64,000 nucleotides of DNA from Pseudomonas huaxiensis. Lineage in GTDB: Bacteria > Pseudomonadota > Gammaproteobacteria > Pseudomonadales > Pseudomonadaceae. Shown one piece after another: positions 8,562 to 16,443 of the stretch (position 1 is the stretch's first letter; each line of letters starts with the position of its first letter). Where the stretch lies: assembly GCF_003231275.1 (NCBI RefSeq), contig NZ_QKVL01000022.1, positions 40,621 through 104,620 on the forward strand. Reading direction: 5' to 3'. Under the pieces are notes generated by a model that did not search any database, had not been told where the DNA came from, and worked only from the letters and a program-made list of their open reading frames with translations. The translations under genes were made by a program, and so were the position numbers.

Positions 8562-9685
8562 GGCGTTGTTCCAGAGAGTGAAAGGGGAATGGCGTGTCGG
8601 GCGCTGGGCGAACCAATGAAATTGCGACCGCGAGCCCCCTGCATGGCGAAATCGATGATCGCGTCGGCTTCGGTGGCAGATACGCCGTAGTCTTCGAATT
8701 CGGTCTTGACGCCGAGGCGCTGGAGGAAGTCGCGCAAGCGGCGCTGGGCGTCGGGCAGGTCGCAGCCGAAGACTTTTTGCAGGGTCCGGTCGCGCCCGGC
8801 GTCGCGGCCCCAGGCCAGACCCAGCACGCGCGGCAGGGTGAAGGAGCAGGCGATGCCGTGGGGCAGGCCGTGGCGCAGGGTCATTTCATAGGAAATGGAG
8901 TGGGCCAGGGCGGTCTTGGTGTTGGAGAAGGCCATCCCGGCCTTGAGTGCGGCCAAGGCCATGCGGGCGCGCAGTTCGCGGTTGCCGAGGTCATGGTGCA
9001 GGCGCGGCAGGCAGTCGAGGATGTCTTCGATGGCCGACACCGCGAAGCTGTCAGAGAGCGGGTTGGCGTTGACGTTCCAGATCGATTCCAGCGCGTGGGA
9101 CAGCGCATCCAGGCCGGTGGAGACCGTCACGCCGGCAGGCACGGTGAGCATCAAGTCGGGGTCGATGATCGCGGCCTTGGGCCAGGTGCACTCCAGGTGC
9201 AGGGAGTATTTCTTCTGCTGACCGTTATCCCACAGGGTTGCCCAGGGCGTGACTTCACTGCCGGTGCCGGCCGTGGTCGGAGCGGCGATCAGCGTCTTGT
9301 GCCGGGCCGGGACAAACGGCTTGCCGCTGGCCAGCAGGTCGAGCAGTTCGTCGAAACGGCCGGAAGCGGTGCCGACGATCAGCGCCTTGGCGGTATCGAT
9401 GGCGCTGCCGCCACCCAGGGCCAGCACCGTGTCGCAGTCGGCGTGTTCGGCCCAGAAGCCTTGGTGCACGTCGCGCAGCCAGGCCACATCGGGGTTGGGT
9501 TGTACGTTGTCGATCACGCAGGCCAGGCGTTCGCCGAGCAGATCGCGGACCCGCTCCACCAACCCCAGTTGCGCGGCTTCAGGGAAGGTCACCAGAGCGA
9601 CGTTGCCCTGGCACAGATCGGCGATCCGCTCGAGGCTGCCAGCGCCGAAGACGGTGGTGACCGGGTTGTAGTAACAGGCGGGCAT
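8558..9685 (-). CDS. Iron-type (group III) alcohol dehydrogenase of the phosphonate operon
   Basis: 375 residues from the ATG at 9683-9685 (MPACYYNPVTTVFGAG). TGGAG eight bases upstream supports this start over longer in-frame ones. The NAD(P)-binding signature GGGSAIDTAK is at residues 91-100, and the metal-binding histidine region HALESIWN...HGLPHGIACSFTLP follows. The family interconverts alcohols and aldehydes. It resembles dehydrogenases placed next to phnX in other pseudomonads and phosphonoacetaldehyde reductases of phosphonate biosynthesis. Here it is followed by PhnX in an importer operon, so it may oxidise an imported hydroxyethylphosphonate to phosphonoacetaldehyde, or remove the acetaldehyde made by PhnX. 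Both are inferences. Confidence 0.8.
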   Translation of the reverse strand: MPACYYNPVTTVFGAGSLERIADLCQGNVALVTFPEAAQLGLVERVRDLLGERLACVIDNVQPNPDVAWLRDVHQGFWAEHADCDTVLALGGGSAIDTAKALIVGTASGRFDELLDLLASGKPFVPARHKTLIAAPTTAGTGSEVTPWATLWDNGQQKKYSLHLECTWPKAAIIDPDLMLTVPAGVTVSTGLDALSHALESIWNVNANPLSDSFAVSAIEDILDCLPRLHHDLGNRELRARMALAALKAGMAFSNTKTALAHSISYEMTLRHGLPHGIACSFTLPRVLGLAWGRDAGRDRTLQKVFGCDLPDAQRRLRDFLQRLGVKTEFEDYGVSATEADAIIDFAMQGARGRNFIGSPSARHAIPLSLSGTTP

Positions 9686-9764
9686 TGCAGTGGCTCCAGG
9701 CATGAGTCTGCCCGTCGCGCGTCCGAGGGGACGCACGTGGCAGGGAAAGATGAACGGGGTGGAA

Positions 9765-10583
9765 TCAGTGGCGGCCGTTGCCCTGAATGGCTTTGCGCAG
9801 GCGGGTGGACACCAGGTCGGCGAGCACCACCATCAGTGTGATGACGAGGATGCAGGTGGCGGTTTCCTGGTACTTGAACAGCTTCAGGCTGCTCACCAGT
9901 TCGAAGCCCAGGCCACCGGCCCCGACCATGCCCAGCACCGTGGCCGCACGCAGGTTGACCTCGAAGCGGTAAAGCACGACGGCGATCCAGGCGGTGATCA
10001 CTTGCGGCAGCACACCAAAGGCGATCACCTGCAACGGCCGGGCACCGGTGGCCTGCAAGGCTTCGATCGGGCCCTGGTCGATTTCCTCGATGCTCTCGGC
10101 GAAAAATTTGCCGAGCATGCCCACACCGTGCAGCGCCAGGGCCAGCACGCCGGGGAAGGGGCCCAGGCCGACCGCCGAGACGAACACCAACGCCAGGATC
10201 AGTTCGTTGATGCTGCGGATCACGTTGAGCAGTTGCCGGGTGCCTTGGTACAGCCAGCGGTTGCTGTGCAGGTTGCGTGCGGCAAGAAAACCCAGCGGTA
10301 CGGCGCCGATGATGCCCAGCAGGGTGCCCCACAAGGCGATCTGCAGGGTTTCCATCGCCGGCCGCCAGAGGCTGGGCAGGATGCTCATGTCAGGCGGAAC
10401 CGAGCGACCGATGAAATCACCGATCTGCGGCAGGCCGTTGGCCAGTTCGCTCCAGCTCAGTTGCGCGCCCTCGGCGCTCCAGTGCAGCACGCAGAGTGCC
10501 GCCAGTAGCAGGGCGCCGCTGCTCAGCCAGCCACGGGTGCTGGTGGGGGTATTGACCAGCCATTGATGACTTTGCGGGTTCAT
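9765..10583 (-). CDS. phnE: Phosphonate ABC transporter permease
   Basis: 272 residues. The ATG at 10581-10583 (MNPQSHQWLVNTPTSTRGWL) follows AGGAG and lies 2 bp after the phnC stop; longer in-frame readings run into phnC and are not needed. Several hydrophobic membrane segments are visible (first at about residues 18-38), and the permease coupling loop is in NRWLYQGTRQLLNVIRSINELILALVF...FAESIEEIDQGPIEALQATGA, typical of PhnE. It forms the inner-membrane channel for phosphonate uptake with PhnC and PhnD. Order in the operon is phnD-phnC-phnE-dehydrogenase-phnX. Confidence 0.92.
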   Translation of the reverse strand: MNPQSHQWLVNTPTSTRGWLSSGALLLAALCVLHWSAEGAQLSWSELANGLPQIGDFIGRSVPPDMSILPSLWRPAMETLQIALWGTLLGIIGAVPLGFLAARNLHSNRWLYQGTRQLLNVIRSINELILALVFVSAVGLGPFPGVLALALHGVGMLGKFFAESIEEIDQGPIEALQATGARPLQVIAFGVLPQVITAWIAVVLYRFEVNLRAATVLGMVGAGGLGFELVSSLKLFKYQETATCILVITLMVVLADLVSTRLRKAIQGNGRH

Positions 10584-10585
10584 GC

Positions 10586-11380
10586 TCAGGCTCCTGTGCC
10601 GCTGGAAAGCGCGGTGCGGGCGGTGGCCAGCGGCGCATGCGGCTCGCTGGTCGCGGGGCTGTGATAGATGCGCTGCAGGGCGGCATCGTCCAGTTCGTCG
10701 GGGCGTCCGTCGAATACCATCCGGCCGCTGGCCAGGCCGACGATGCGGTCGCCGAACTCCCGGGCCAGGTCTACCTGATGCAGGTTGCACACCACGGTGA
10801 TGCCGAGGCTGCGGGTCGCATCACGCAGGTAATGCATCACCAGGTGGGCGGTCTTGGGATCGAGGCTGGCCACCGGCTCATCGGCGAGTATCACCTTGGG
10901 CCGCTGGGCCAGCGCCCGGGCAATGCCGACCCGCTGCATCTGCCCGCCGGATAGCGAGTCGGTGCGGGCGCCGGCCTTGTGCTCCAGTTCAACCCGGCGC
11001 AGGCAGTCCCGGGCCAGCTCCACATCTTCACGGCGAAACAGTTGCAGCAGCGAGGTGAGGGTGCCGGTGTAGCCGAGGCGGCCGGTGAGCACGTTCTTCA
11101 GCACCGAGAGGCGTGGCACCACGTTGTGATGCTGAAAGATCATCGCCACCCGCCGCCGCAGCTCGCGCTGGTCGCGGCCACGCATGGCGTTCACGCCAGC
11201 CACTTCCAACTGACCGCTGTCGGCCTTGGCCAGGCGGTTCATGCAGCGCAGCAAGGTCGACTTGCCGGCGCCGGACTGACCGAGGATCACCACGAACTCG
11301 CCGGCCCGGACCTCCAGGTCAATGCCCCGCAGCACCGGGTTGTCGGCGTAGTCCTTGGTCAGTTGTTCGACGCGAATCAT
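10586..11380 (-). CDS. phnC: Phosphonate ABC transporter ATP-binding protein
   Basis: 264 residues. Walker A GQSGAGKST is at residues 34-42, the Q-loop is at IFQHHNVVPRLSVLKNVL, the signature LSGGQMQRVGIARAL is near residue 147 and Walker B VILADEPVASLDP follows. The RLGYTGTLTSLLQLF segment after the Q-loop is characteristic of PhnC. It overlaps phnD by 4 bp upstream and is separated from phnE by 2 bp, so the transporter genes are translationally coupled. Confidence 0.93.
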   Translation of the reverse strand: MIRVEQLTKDYADNPVLRGIDLEVRAGEFVVILGQSGAGKSTLLRCMNRLAKADSGQLEVAGVNAMRGRDQRELRRRVAMIFQHHNVVPRLSVLKNVLTGRLGYTGTLTSLLQLFRREDVELARDCLRRVELEHKAGARTDSLSGGQMQRVGIARALAQRPKVILADEPVASLDPKTAHLVMHYLRDATRSLGITVVCNLHQVDLAREFGDRIVGLASGRMVFDGRPDELDDAALQRIYHSPATSEPHAPLATARTALSSGTGA

Positions 11381-12246
11381 TTCAGGCCCTTCAGGTCGAG
11401 GTCGAGCACCTTGGCGGTGTCGCGCACCACGTCATAGGCGGCGTCGGAGGTGGGCTGGAAACCGTTGAGCATGCCCTGATCACCCCATGGCACATCCTTG
11501 ATGGCGGCAAAGGCGGTGCGCAGCTTGCCTTGCAGCTCGGGGGCGAGGTTCTTGCGCCAGACCATCGGCGACTCGGGGATGTCCTGGGAGGTCCAGACCA
11601 CCTGGAAGTCTTCCTTTTTCACCTGGCCGCTGTTCACTGCGCCGGCGAGGATGCGGTCGGCGACGGCAGCGGCATCCACCTTGCGGTTTTCCACGGCGAG
11701 GATGCTGGCGTCATGGGAGCCGGAGAAGATCACCCGGGAGAACAGCGCTTTCGGGTCATGGCCGGATTGCTCCAGGCCCGCCTTGGGGAACAGGTGGCCG
11801 GAGGCCGAGCTTGGATCGACGAAGGCGAAGGTGCGGCCCTTGAGGTCGTCGAGGCTGCGAATGCCGCTGTCCTGACGGGCGACGATCAGGCTGTGGTAGG
11901 CGCTGGTGCCGGTCTTCTTGGTCACCGCCACGGCGAACGCCTCGGCACCGGCCACCTTGTTGGCCAGGACATAAGAGAAGGGCCCGAGGTAGGCGACATC
12001 GAGCTTACCGGCGCGCAGTGCTTCGATCACGCCGTTGTAGTCGGTGGCCACGAACGGTTTGACCGGAATGCCCAGGCGCTCCTGAAGCTGGTCGATGACC
12101 AACTGGCTGCTCTTGATCATGGCCTGCGAGTCCTCGGACGGGATCAGGCCGATGGTGAGGGTTTGCTGGGCCTGCACGGCGGGCGCGAGCAGCAGCGGCA
12201 GCAGGGCGAAGCGGGCAGAGCGGAACAGGCGGGAGAGGGTGGTCAT
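11377..12246 (-). CDS. phnD: Phosphonate ABC transporter periplasmic binding protein
   Basis: 289 residues with an N-terminal signal peptide (FALLPLLLAPAVQAQQ) and the mature start TLTIGLIPSEDSQAMI, as in PhnD/phosphate-phosphonate binding proteins. Family features include the domain GVIEALRAGKLDVAYLGPFSYVLA and FAFVDPSSASGHLFPKAGL. It captures a phosphonate in the periplasm and delivers it to PhnE/PhnC. It is the first gene of the operon; the promoter region shared with the divergent LysR gene carries a Pho-box-like sequence. The sequence does not say which phosphonate it prefers. Confidence 0.9.
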   Translation of the reverse strand: MTTLSRLFRSARFALLPLLLAPAVQAQQTLTIGLIPSEDSQAMIKSSQLVIDQLQERLGIPVKPFVATDYNGVIEALRAGKLDVAYLGPFSYVLANKVAGAEAFAVAVTKKTGTSAYHSLIVARQDSGIRSLDDLKGRTFAFVDPSSASGHLFPKAGLEQSGHDPKALFSRVIFSGSHDASILAVENRKVDAAAVADRILAGAVNSGQVKKEDFQVVWTSQDIPESPMVWRKNLAPELQGKLRTAFAAIKDVPWGDQGMLNGFQPTSDAAYDVVRDTAKVLDLDLKGLK

Positions 12247-12288
12247 GGCAGTACCGGAGTGGTTGTTGTCGGTAACGCCAAAGTAGGG

Positions 12289-12306
12289 CTGTCATGTGAC
12301 AGTCAC
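12289..12306 (+). promoter_or_regulatory. Candidate Pho box / palindromic operator between phnD and the LysR gene
   Basis: CTGTCATGTGACAGTCAC. The first heptamer CTGTCAT is the exact PhoB half-site; after a 4-nt spacer the second (CAGTCAC) differs from CTGTCAT at two positions. The same bases also form a perfect palindrome CTGTCA-TG-TGACAG (12289-12302), so a LysR-type site is an alternative. It lies 43 bp upstream of phnD and 52 bp upstream of the regulator. Confidence 0.5.
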
Positions 12307-12357
12307 CCCATCAATTCAATATGGGTTTTACCGCCAAACCATTCAAAGGATCTATGG

Positions 12358-13239
12358 ATGTCCACCGCCCGCCTGCGCACCTTCCTTGCCGTCGCCCGCC
12401 ATGCCAGCTTCAGCGCCGGGGCCAGAGCCCTCGGGCTAAGCCAGCCGACCGCCACCAACCAGATCCAGGGGCTGGAGCGGGAATTCAACGTCGAGCTGTT
12501 CCATCGCCGCGGCCGGCGTATCGAGGTGACGGCGGTAGGCCGTGCCTTGCTGCCCATCGCCCAGCAGATGTCGATGCTCGAATCCGAGGCGTTCAACCTG
12601 CTGCGCGACTCCGGCAAGCTCAATCGGGGTCAGTTGAAGATCGGCGCGGTGGGGCCGTTCCATGTGATCGAAATGGTCGACCGTTATCGGCAGGAATACC
12701 CACAGATCGACGTGTCGATCCGGGTCGGCAACTCGGCGTCGGTGCTGGCAGACCTGGAAAATTACGTGACCGATATCGGTGTGCTGGCGGGGTTGCAGGA
12801 TGATCCGGCCTTCGTCGTCGAGCGCTACGCGCGGCATTCGGTGATTCTGTTCGTCCATATTGATCACCCCTTGGCGCGGCACGACGAAGTGCCTTTGCAG
12901 GCTCTGCAGGGACAGCCGCTATTGCGGCGCGAGCAGGGCTCCACGACGCGGCTTGCATTGGAGCGGGCACTGGATGCCGCTGAGGTGACACCGCGAATCG
13001 CCATGGAGATCGGCAGCCGTGAGGCACTGCGCGAGGCGGTTATTCGCGGGATCGGGGTCGGGGCAGTCTCGGAGGCGGAGTACATCGCCGACCCGCAGTT
13101 GAAAGCGATCAGGATTATCGGCGATCCGGTGTATACCGAGACATTTCTGTATTACCTGGCGGAGCGGCGCAGTAGCCAGGTTATTGCTTCGTTTCAGCAG
13201 TGTTTGAAGTCTGCGGGGGGCAGGAGAGGCGCGGGCTAG
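12358..13239 (+). CDS. LysR-family regulator of the phosphonate operon
   Basis: 293 residues from the ATG at 12358; AAAGGA at 12345-12350 sets the start. The N-terminal winged helix-turn-helix is seen at MSTARLRTFLAVARHASFSA followed by GARALGLSQPTATNQI, and a periplasmic-binding-protein-like effector domain fills the rest. It is divergent from phnD, the usual arrangement for a LysR activator of the neighbouring operon; its coinducer would be a phosphonate or a degradation intermediate (inference). It ends 25 bp from the convergent hydroxyisourate hydrolase gene. Confidence 0.85.
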   Translation: MSTARLRTFLAVARHASFSAGARALGLSQPTATNQIQGLEREFNVELFHRRGRRIEVTAVGRALLPIAQQMSMLESEAFNLLRDSGKLNRGQLKIGAVGPFHVIEMVDRYRQEYPQIDVSIRVGNSASVLADLENYVTDIGVLAGLQDDPAFVVERYARHSVILFVHIDHPLARHDEVPLQALQGQPLLRREQGSTTRLALERALDAAEVTPRIAMEIGSREALREAVIRGIGVGAVSEAEYIADPQLKAIRIIGDPVYTETFLYYLAERRSSQVIASFQQCLKSAGGRRGAG

Positions 13240-13264
13240 CACAGCCTCTCTGCGGGGTAGACGC

Positions 13265-13675
13265 TCAATTCCCTCGGTAGGTAGAGAAACCGTACGGGCT
13301 GAGCAGTAATGGGATGTGGTAGTGCGCAAGGGTACCGTCTACCTCGAAAATGACCGGTACCTCTGGAAAGAAACTTGCGACGTTGTGAGCCTTGAACCAC
13401 TCACCGGTTTTGAAGGTGACACGGTAGGTGCCTTTCTCCAGGGCCTGACCCTCGGGATAGAGCCCGGGAATACGACCTTGCTCGTTGGTCGCTGCGCGGT
13501 TGAGCATGTTCCAGTTCTTGCCGTCCTGTTTTTCCAGCGTGACATTTACCCCCGGAGACGGCAAACCATCCTGCAAGTTGAGTACATGCACGCTGAGCGG
13601 ATTTCCTGCCGCTAATGCCAGTGTCGATACGACACTCAATACAAGGCCCGCGAAGAGAGTTTTCAATAAAGTCAT
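13265..13675 (-). CDS. hiuH: Exported 5-hydroxyisourate hydrolase (transthyretin-related)
   Basis: 136 residues: a signal peptide (MTLLKTLFAGLVLSVVSTLALA) and a mature domain of about 112 residues. The mature part begins NPLSVHVLNLQDGLPSPGV, the family's N-terminal motif with the active-site histidine, and ends with HYHIPLLLSPYGFSTYRGN; YRG(S/N) at the C-terminus is diagnostic of hydroxyisourate hydrolases. The enzyme converts 5-hydroxyisourate, the first product of urate oxidation, to OHCU. The signal peptide places it in the periplasm, as with E. coli HiuH (YedX). It is 10 bp downstream of a GlcG/HbpS-like gene and divergent from a two-component system, a layout comparable to E. coli yedX with hprRS. 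Confidence 0.88.
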   Translation of the reverse strand: MTLLKTLFAGLVLSVVSTLALAAGNPLSVHVLNLQDGLPSPGVNVTLEKQDGKNWNMLNRAATNEQGRIPGLYPEGQALEKGTYRVTFKTGEWFKAHNVASFFPEVPVIFEVDGTLAHYHIPLLLSPYGFSTYRGN

Positions 13676-13685
13676 GATGAAGTCC

Positions 13686-14189
13686 TTAGTTTTTAACGGC
13701 AGGTAAAACTTTGTTGATGGCGTTTATTGCGCAACCTTCATCGATTGCTGCCCCACCGGCACCGGCCACTCCGATAGCGCCAATGACTTGCCCCTCAAAC
13801 AACAACGGCACGCCGCCGCCCAGCAGCAATAGCTCATCCAGGGTGTTGAGGTTTTCAGCATCTGGTGTATTGCGAGCACGCTCTGCCAATAACCGTGTTG
13901 GCGTCTTGGTCGACAGGGCGGTATAGGCCTTGCGTTGGGCGGCTAATGTGTTGTGCGGGCCAACGTTGTCGTCGCGCTGCAGGGCTACCAGATTTCCACC
14001 ACGGTCGACAATTGCAGCAACACCCGTGCGGCCATCGGCATGGCACGCGGCCAGTGCGGCATCTAGCAAATCATTGGCCATTGCCAGTGATACGTCGTTG
14101 CGCTGCACAACTTGATTCGGGGCTGCGACAGCGAGCGTAGAGCTCATGGCGAGTGATATCAGCAATGAGCTCGATAGGTTTGTACGCAT
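13686..14189 (-). CDS. Exported GlcG/HbpS-like heme-binding-family protein
   Basis: 167 residues from the ATG at 14187-14189, preceded by AAAGGAAAAAGC. A signal peptide (LLISLAMSSTLAVAA) is followed by one GlcG/HbpS domain: DLLDAALAACHADGRTGVAAIVDRGGN early, PLLFEGQVIGAIGVAGAGG late. HbpS of Streptomyces binds heme and works with a redox-sensing two-component system, while GlcG members are of unknown function; membership does not prove heme binding. It is cotranscribed with hiuH and divergent from a regulator/sensor pair, so a periplasmic role tied to oxidative or metal stress is a reasonable inference. Confidence 0.8.
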   Translation of the reverse strand: MRTNLSSSLLISLAMSSTLAVAAPNQVVQRNDVSLAMANDLLDAALAACHADGRTGVAAIVDRGGNLVALQRDDNVGPHNTLAAQRKAYTALSTKTPTRLLAERARNTPDAENLNTLDELLLLGGGVPLLFEGQVIGAIGVAGAGGAAIDEGCAINAINKVLPAVKN

Positions 14190-14335
14190 GCTTTTTCCTT
14201 TGTTTTGTCTGGCTGACTCATAGCCACACATGATGAGCAGTGCGTTCCGTCAGAATGATTGCCCAATGATTACCAAGATGTAATGTGCCAACACGGGCGG
14301 GCGCGTTAGCCTATGGTCCGGTCCCGGAGAAAAAG

Positions 14336-15007
14336 ATGCGTATCCTGATTGTTGAAGATGAAGCGAAAACAGCTGATTACCTGCATAAAGCCCTGACTGA
14401 ATCGGGCTATATGGTCGAAGTCGCCCTGGATGGCGTGGAGGGCCAGTATCTGGCGCAGGAAAGCGAGTTCGACTTGATCATTCTGGACGTCATGCTGCCG
14501 GGCCTGGACGGTTGGCAATTGCTTCAGATCATTCGGCGCAAGTGGCAAACCCCGGTGCTTTTTCTCACCGCCAGAGACTCTGTGGAGGATCGGGTCAAAG
14601 GGCTTGAGTCAGGGGCCGATGATTACCTGGTCAAACCATTTTCCTATGCCGAATTGCTGGCACGCGTCCGTACGCTGCTACGCAGGGGGCCGCCCCGTGA
14701 GGTCGAGCAGTTCCTGGTTGCAGACTTGAGCCTGGATCTGTTGCGCCGCAAGGTTACGCGCAGTGGTGAGCGCCTGACCTTGACCAACAAGGAGTTTGCT
14801 CTGTTGCACCTGCTCGTCAGTCGTGAAGGGGAGGTGCTATCGCGCTCGTTGATTGCTTCGCAGATCTGGCAGATGAACTTTGATAGCGATACCAATGTGG
14901 TCGATGTCGCCATCCGGCGTCTACGGGCCAAGGTTGACGATCCTTACCCGCTCAAGTTGATCCACACAGTGCGTGGCATCGGCTACATGCTTGAGGTGCA
15001 ATCCTGA
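14336..15007 (+). CDS. OmpR-family response regulator, CopR/CusR/HprR type
   Basis: 223 residues. The receiver domain opens MRILIVEDEAKTADYL, with phosphoacceptor D51 (LIILDVMLPG), conserved T78 and K100 (DDYLVKPFSYAELLARV). The C-terminal winged helix covers about residues 128-220 (LTNKEFALLHLLVSREGEVLSRSLI...RRLRAKVDDPY). TADYL and LTNKEFALL are typical of the heavy-metal/oxidative-stress branch (CusR, CopR, IrlR, HprR). GGAGAAAAAG precedes the ATG; an upstream TTG is not supported. It is divergent from the glcG-like/hiuH pair, its likely target, and is followed directly by its sensor kinase. Confidence 0.87.
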   Translation: MRILIVEDEAKTADYLHKALTESGYMVEVALDGVEGQYLAQESEFDLIILDVMLPGLDGWQLLQIIRRKWQTPVLFLTARDSVEDRVKGLESGADDYLVKPFSYAELLARVRTLLRRGPPREVEQFLVADLSLDLLRRKVTRSGERLTLTNKEFALLHLLVSREGEVLSRSLIASQIWQMNFDSDTNVVDVAIRRLRAKVDDPYPLKLIHTVRGIGYMLEVQS

Positions 15008-16392
15008 AACTGTTTCCACGTTCCCTGAGTTTGCGCCTGGCGGCCATGTTCGCGTTGGTCAGTGCGCTGCTGCTGGGCGCCATCGGCTTTTATCTTTATC
15101 AGTCGTTACAGCGAGAAATCGCGTGGCGCGATGACCAGGCTCTGCTCGGGCGCCTGGAGCGCATGCAAGCGTTGATCAACGACAGTGTCAGCGTCGAGCA
15201 ACTAAGAGATCGGCCCAAACTCTATGAAAATATGCTGGGCAATCGCGACAACCTGCTGTGGATTGTCGATGACACTGGCCAGGTGTTGATCCAGATAAAC
15301 CCGGTAAACATGAGCTTGCCCAGGTTACCTGCCGCAGCCCAGGCCCAGCTCGGTGACGGCCATGCTGCGCAGGGCGTGCGACTTGCCTGGAAGGATGTCA
15401 TGCAGGGGCATCGCGGCTTGACCCTGATTGCGGGCAAGTTGTCAGGTGAGCGTGAGCAGATGTTGGCGGCTTACCGACTCAAACTTTGGCTCGCCATGTC
15501 AGTCGGCGCACTTTTGGCGTTTGTGCTCGGCTGGTGGGTCAGTCGACGAGGCTTACAGCCTGTACGCGTGCTGGCGCAGCGTGCGGCGGGCATTGATGTG
15601 CAGCATCTGCATCTGCGACTGGACGAGTTCAACGAACTGAGTGAGCTACAAACGCTCAGTCGTTCACTCAATCAAATGCTTGCACGCCTTGAAGAGGGGT
15701 TCGCCCAGCTCTCGCGATTCTCGGAAGATCTCGCCCATGAGATGCGTACGCCACTCAGCAACCTGATGGGGCATACCCAACAAACCTTGAGGCACAGCCG
15801 CTCCATTGAGGACTACCAGAACCTGCTGGTTTCCAACCAGGAAGAATATGAGCGCCTGGCGCGGATGATCGACAGCATGCTGTTTCTCGCGCGGACCGAG
15901 CAGTCGCAGGCATCAGTAAATGAAGAACTTATCGACCTGCACGATCTAGCCGAGCAACTGTGTGAGTACTTCGAAGGCGTGGCGCAAGAACGTGATGTCA
16001 CGCTGATCAATCACGCCCATGGTCAGTTACGGGCTGATCCGGCGTTGATACGTCGAGCATTGGCTAACCTGCTCGCCAACGCACTGCGTTATGGGGCTCC
16101 CGCTGAGGCAGTGACTATCAGCAGCGTAGTGAGGGAGGGCAGGGTTTTGGTCACGGTGCACAACCTGGGTCAGCCGATTTCAGCAGAGCATCTGCCTAGA
16201 TTGTTTGAGCGCTTTTATAGGTGTGATCCTTCACGCAATCAGCCGGACGATTCTGGCGGTTTGGGGTTGGCAATCGTGCGTTCGATCATGCAGTTGCATG
16301 GCGGCAGGGTGACTGTAGATAGCGGTCAGTCAGGGACGAGCTTTTGCTTGGAGTTTTCTGTGCGGAATGCTTTAGCCGTTCAGTTGCGGTAA
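15004..16392 (+). CDS. Heavy-metal/oxidative-stress type sensor histidine kinase (possible CTG start)
   Basis: About 462 residues. TM1 is in RLAAMFALVSALLLGAIGFYLY, a periplasmic sensor stretch of about 130 residues follows, and TM2 is LWLAMSVGALLAFVLGWWVS. HAMP follows, then the H-box FSEDLAHEMRTPLSNL with H245, N-box NLLANALRYG, and G-boxes (DSGGLGLAIVRS). The family's expected N-terminus (KLFPRSLSLRLAAMFALV) begins at a CTG at 15004 that overlaps the regulator's stop and lies 8 nt after GAGGTG. The alternatives, TTG at 15031 or ATG at 15046, lack a good ribosome-binding site and cut into the first membrane helix, so I prefer CTG but am unsure. Confidence 0.82.
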   Translation: MKLFPRSLSLRLAAMFALVSALLLGAIGFYLYQSLQREIAWRDDQALLGRLERMQALINDSVSVEQLRDRPKLYENMLGNRDNLLWIVDDTGQVLIQINPVNMSLPRLPAAAQAQLGDGHAAQGVRLAWKDVMQGHRGLTLIAGKLSGEREQMLAAYRLKLWLAMSVGALLAFVLGWWVSRRGLQPVRVLAQRAAGIDVQHLHLRLDEFNELSELQTLSRSLNQMLARLEEGFAQLSRFSEDLAHEMRTPLSNLMGHTQQTLRHSRSIEDYQNLLVSNQEEYERLARMIDSMLFLARTEQSQASVNEELIDLHDLAEQLCEYFEGVAQERDVTLINHAHGQLRADPALIRRALANLLANALRYGAPAEAVTISSVVREGRVLVTVHNLGQPISAEHLPRLFERFYRCDPSRNQPDDSGGLGLAIVRSIMQLHGGRVTVDSGQSGTSFCLEFSVRNALAVQLR

Positions 16393-16414
16393 TACCAATC
16401 TAAAGGCATCATTT

Positions 16415-16433
16415 GCTAATAATTCCCATTAGC
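16415..16433 (+). promoter_or_regulatory. Candidate Fur box before the first ECF sigma gene
   Basis: GCTAATAATTCCCATTAGC matches 13 of 19 positions of the Fur consensus GATAATGATAATCATTATC and is the core of a longer perfect inverted repeat (TTTGCTAAT 16412-16420 / ATTAGCAAA 16428-16436). It ends 10 bp before the sigma factor ATG, where a repressor would block transcription under iron-replete conditions. Confidence 0.65.
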
Positions 16434-16443
16434 AAAATATTCC

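Noticed and set aside
11113..13239. 708-residue extended reading of the LysR gene
   Set aside because: The upstream 415 codons are antisense to phnC/phnD; the ATG at 12358 has a ribosome-binding site and starts the helix-turn-helix domain.
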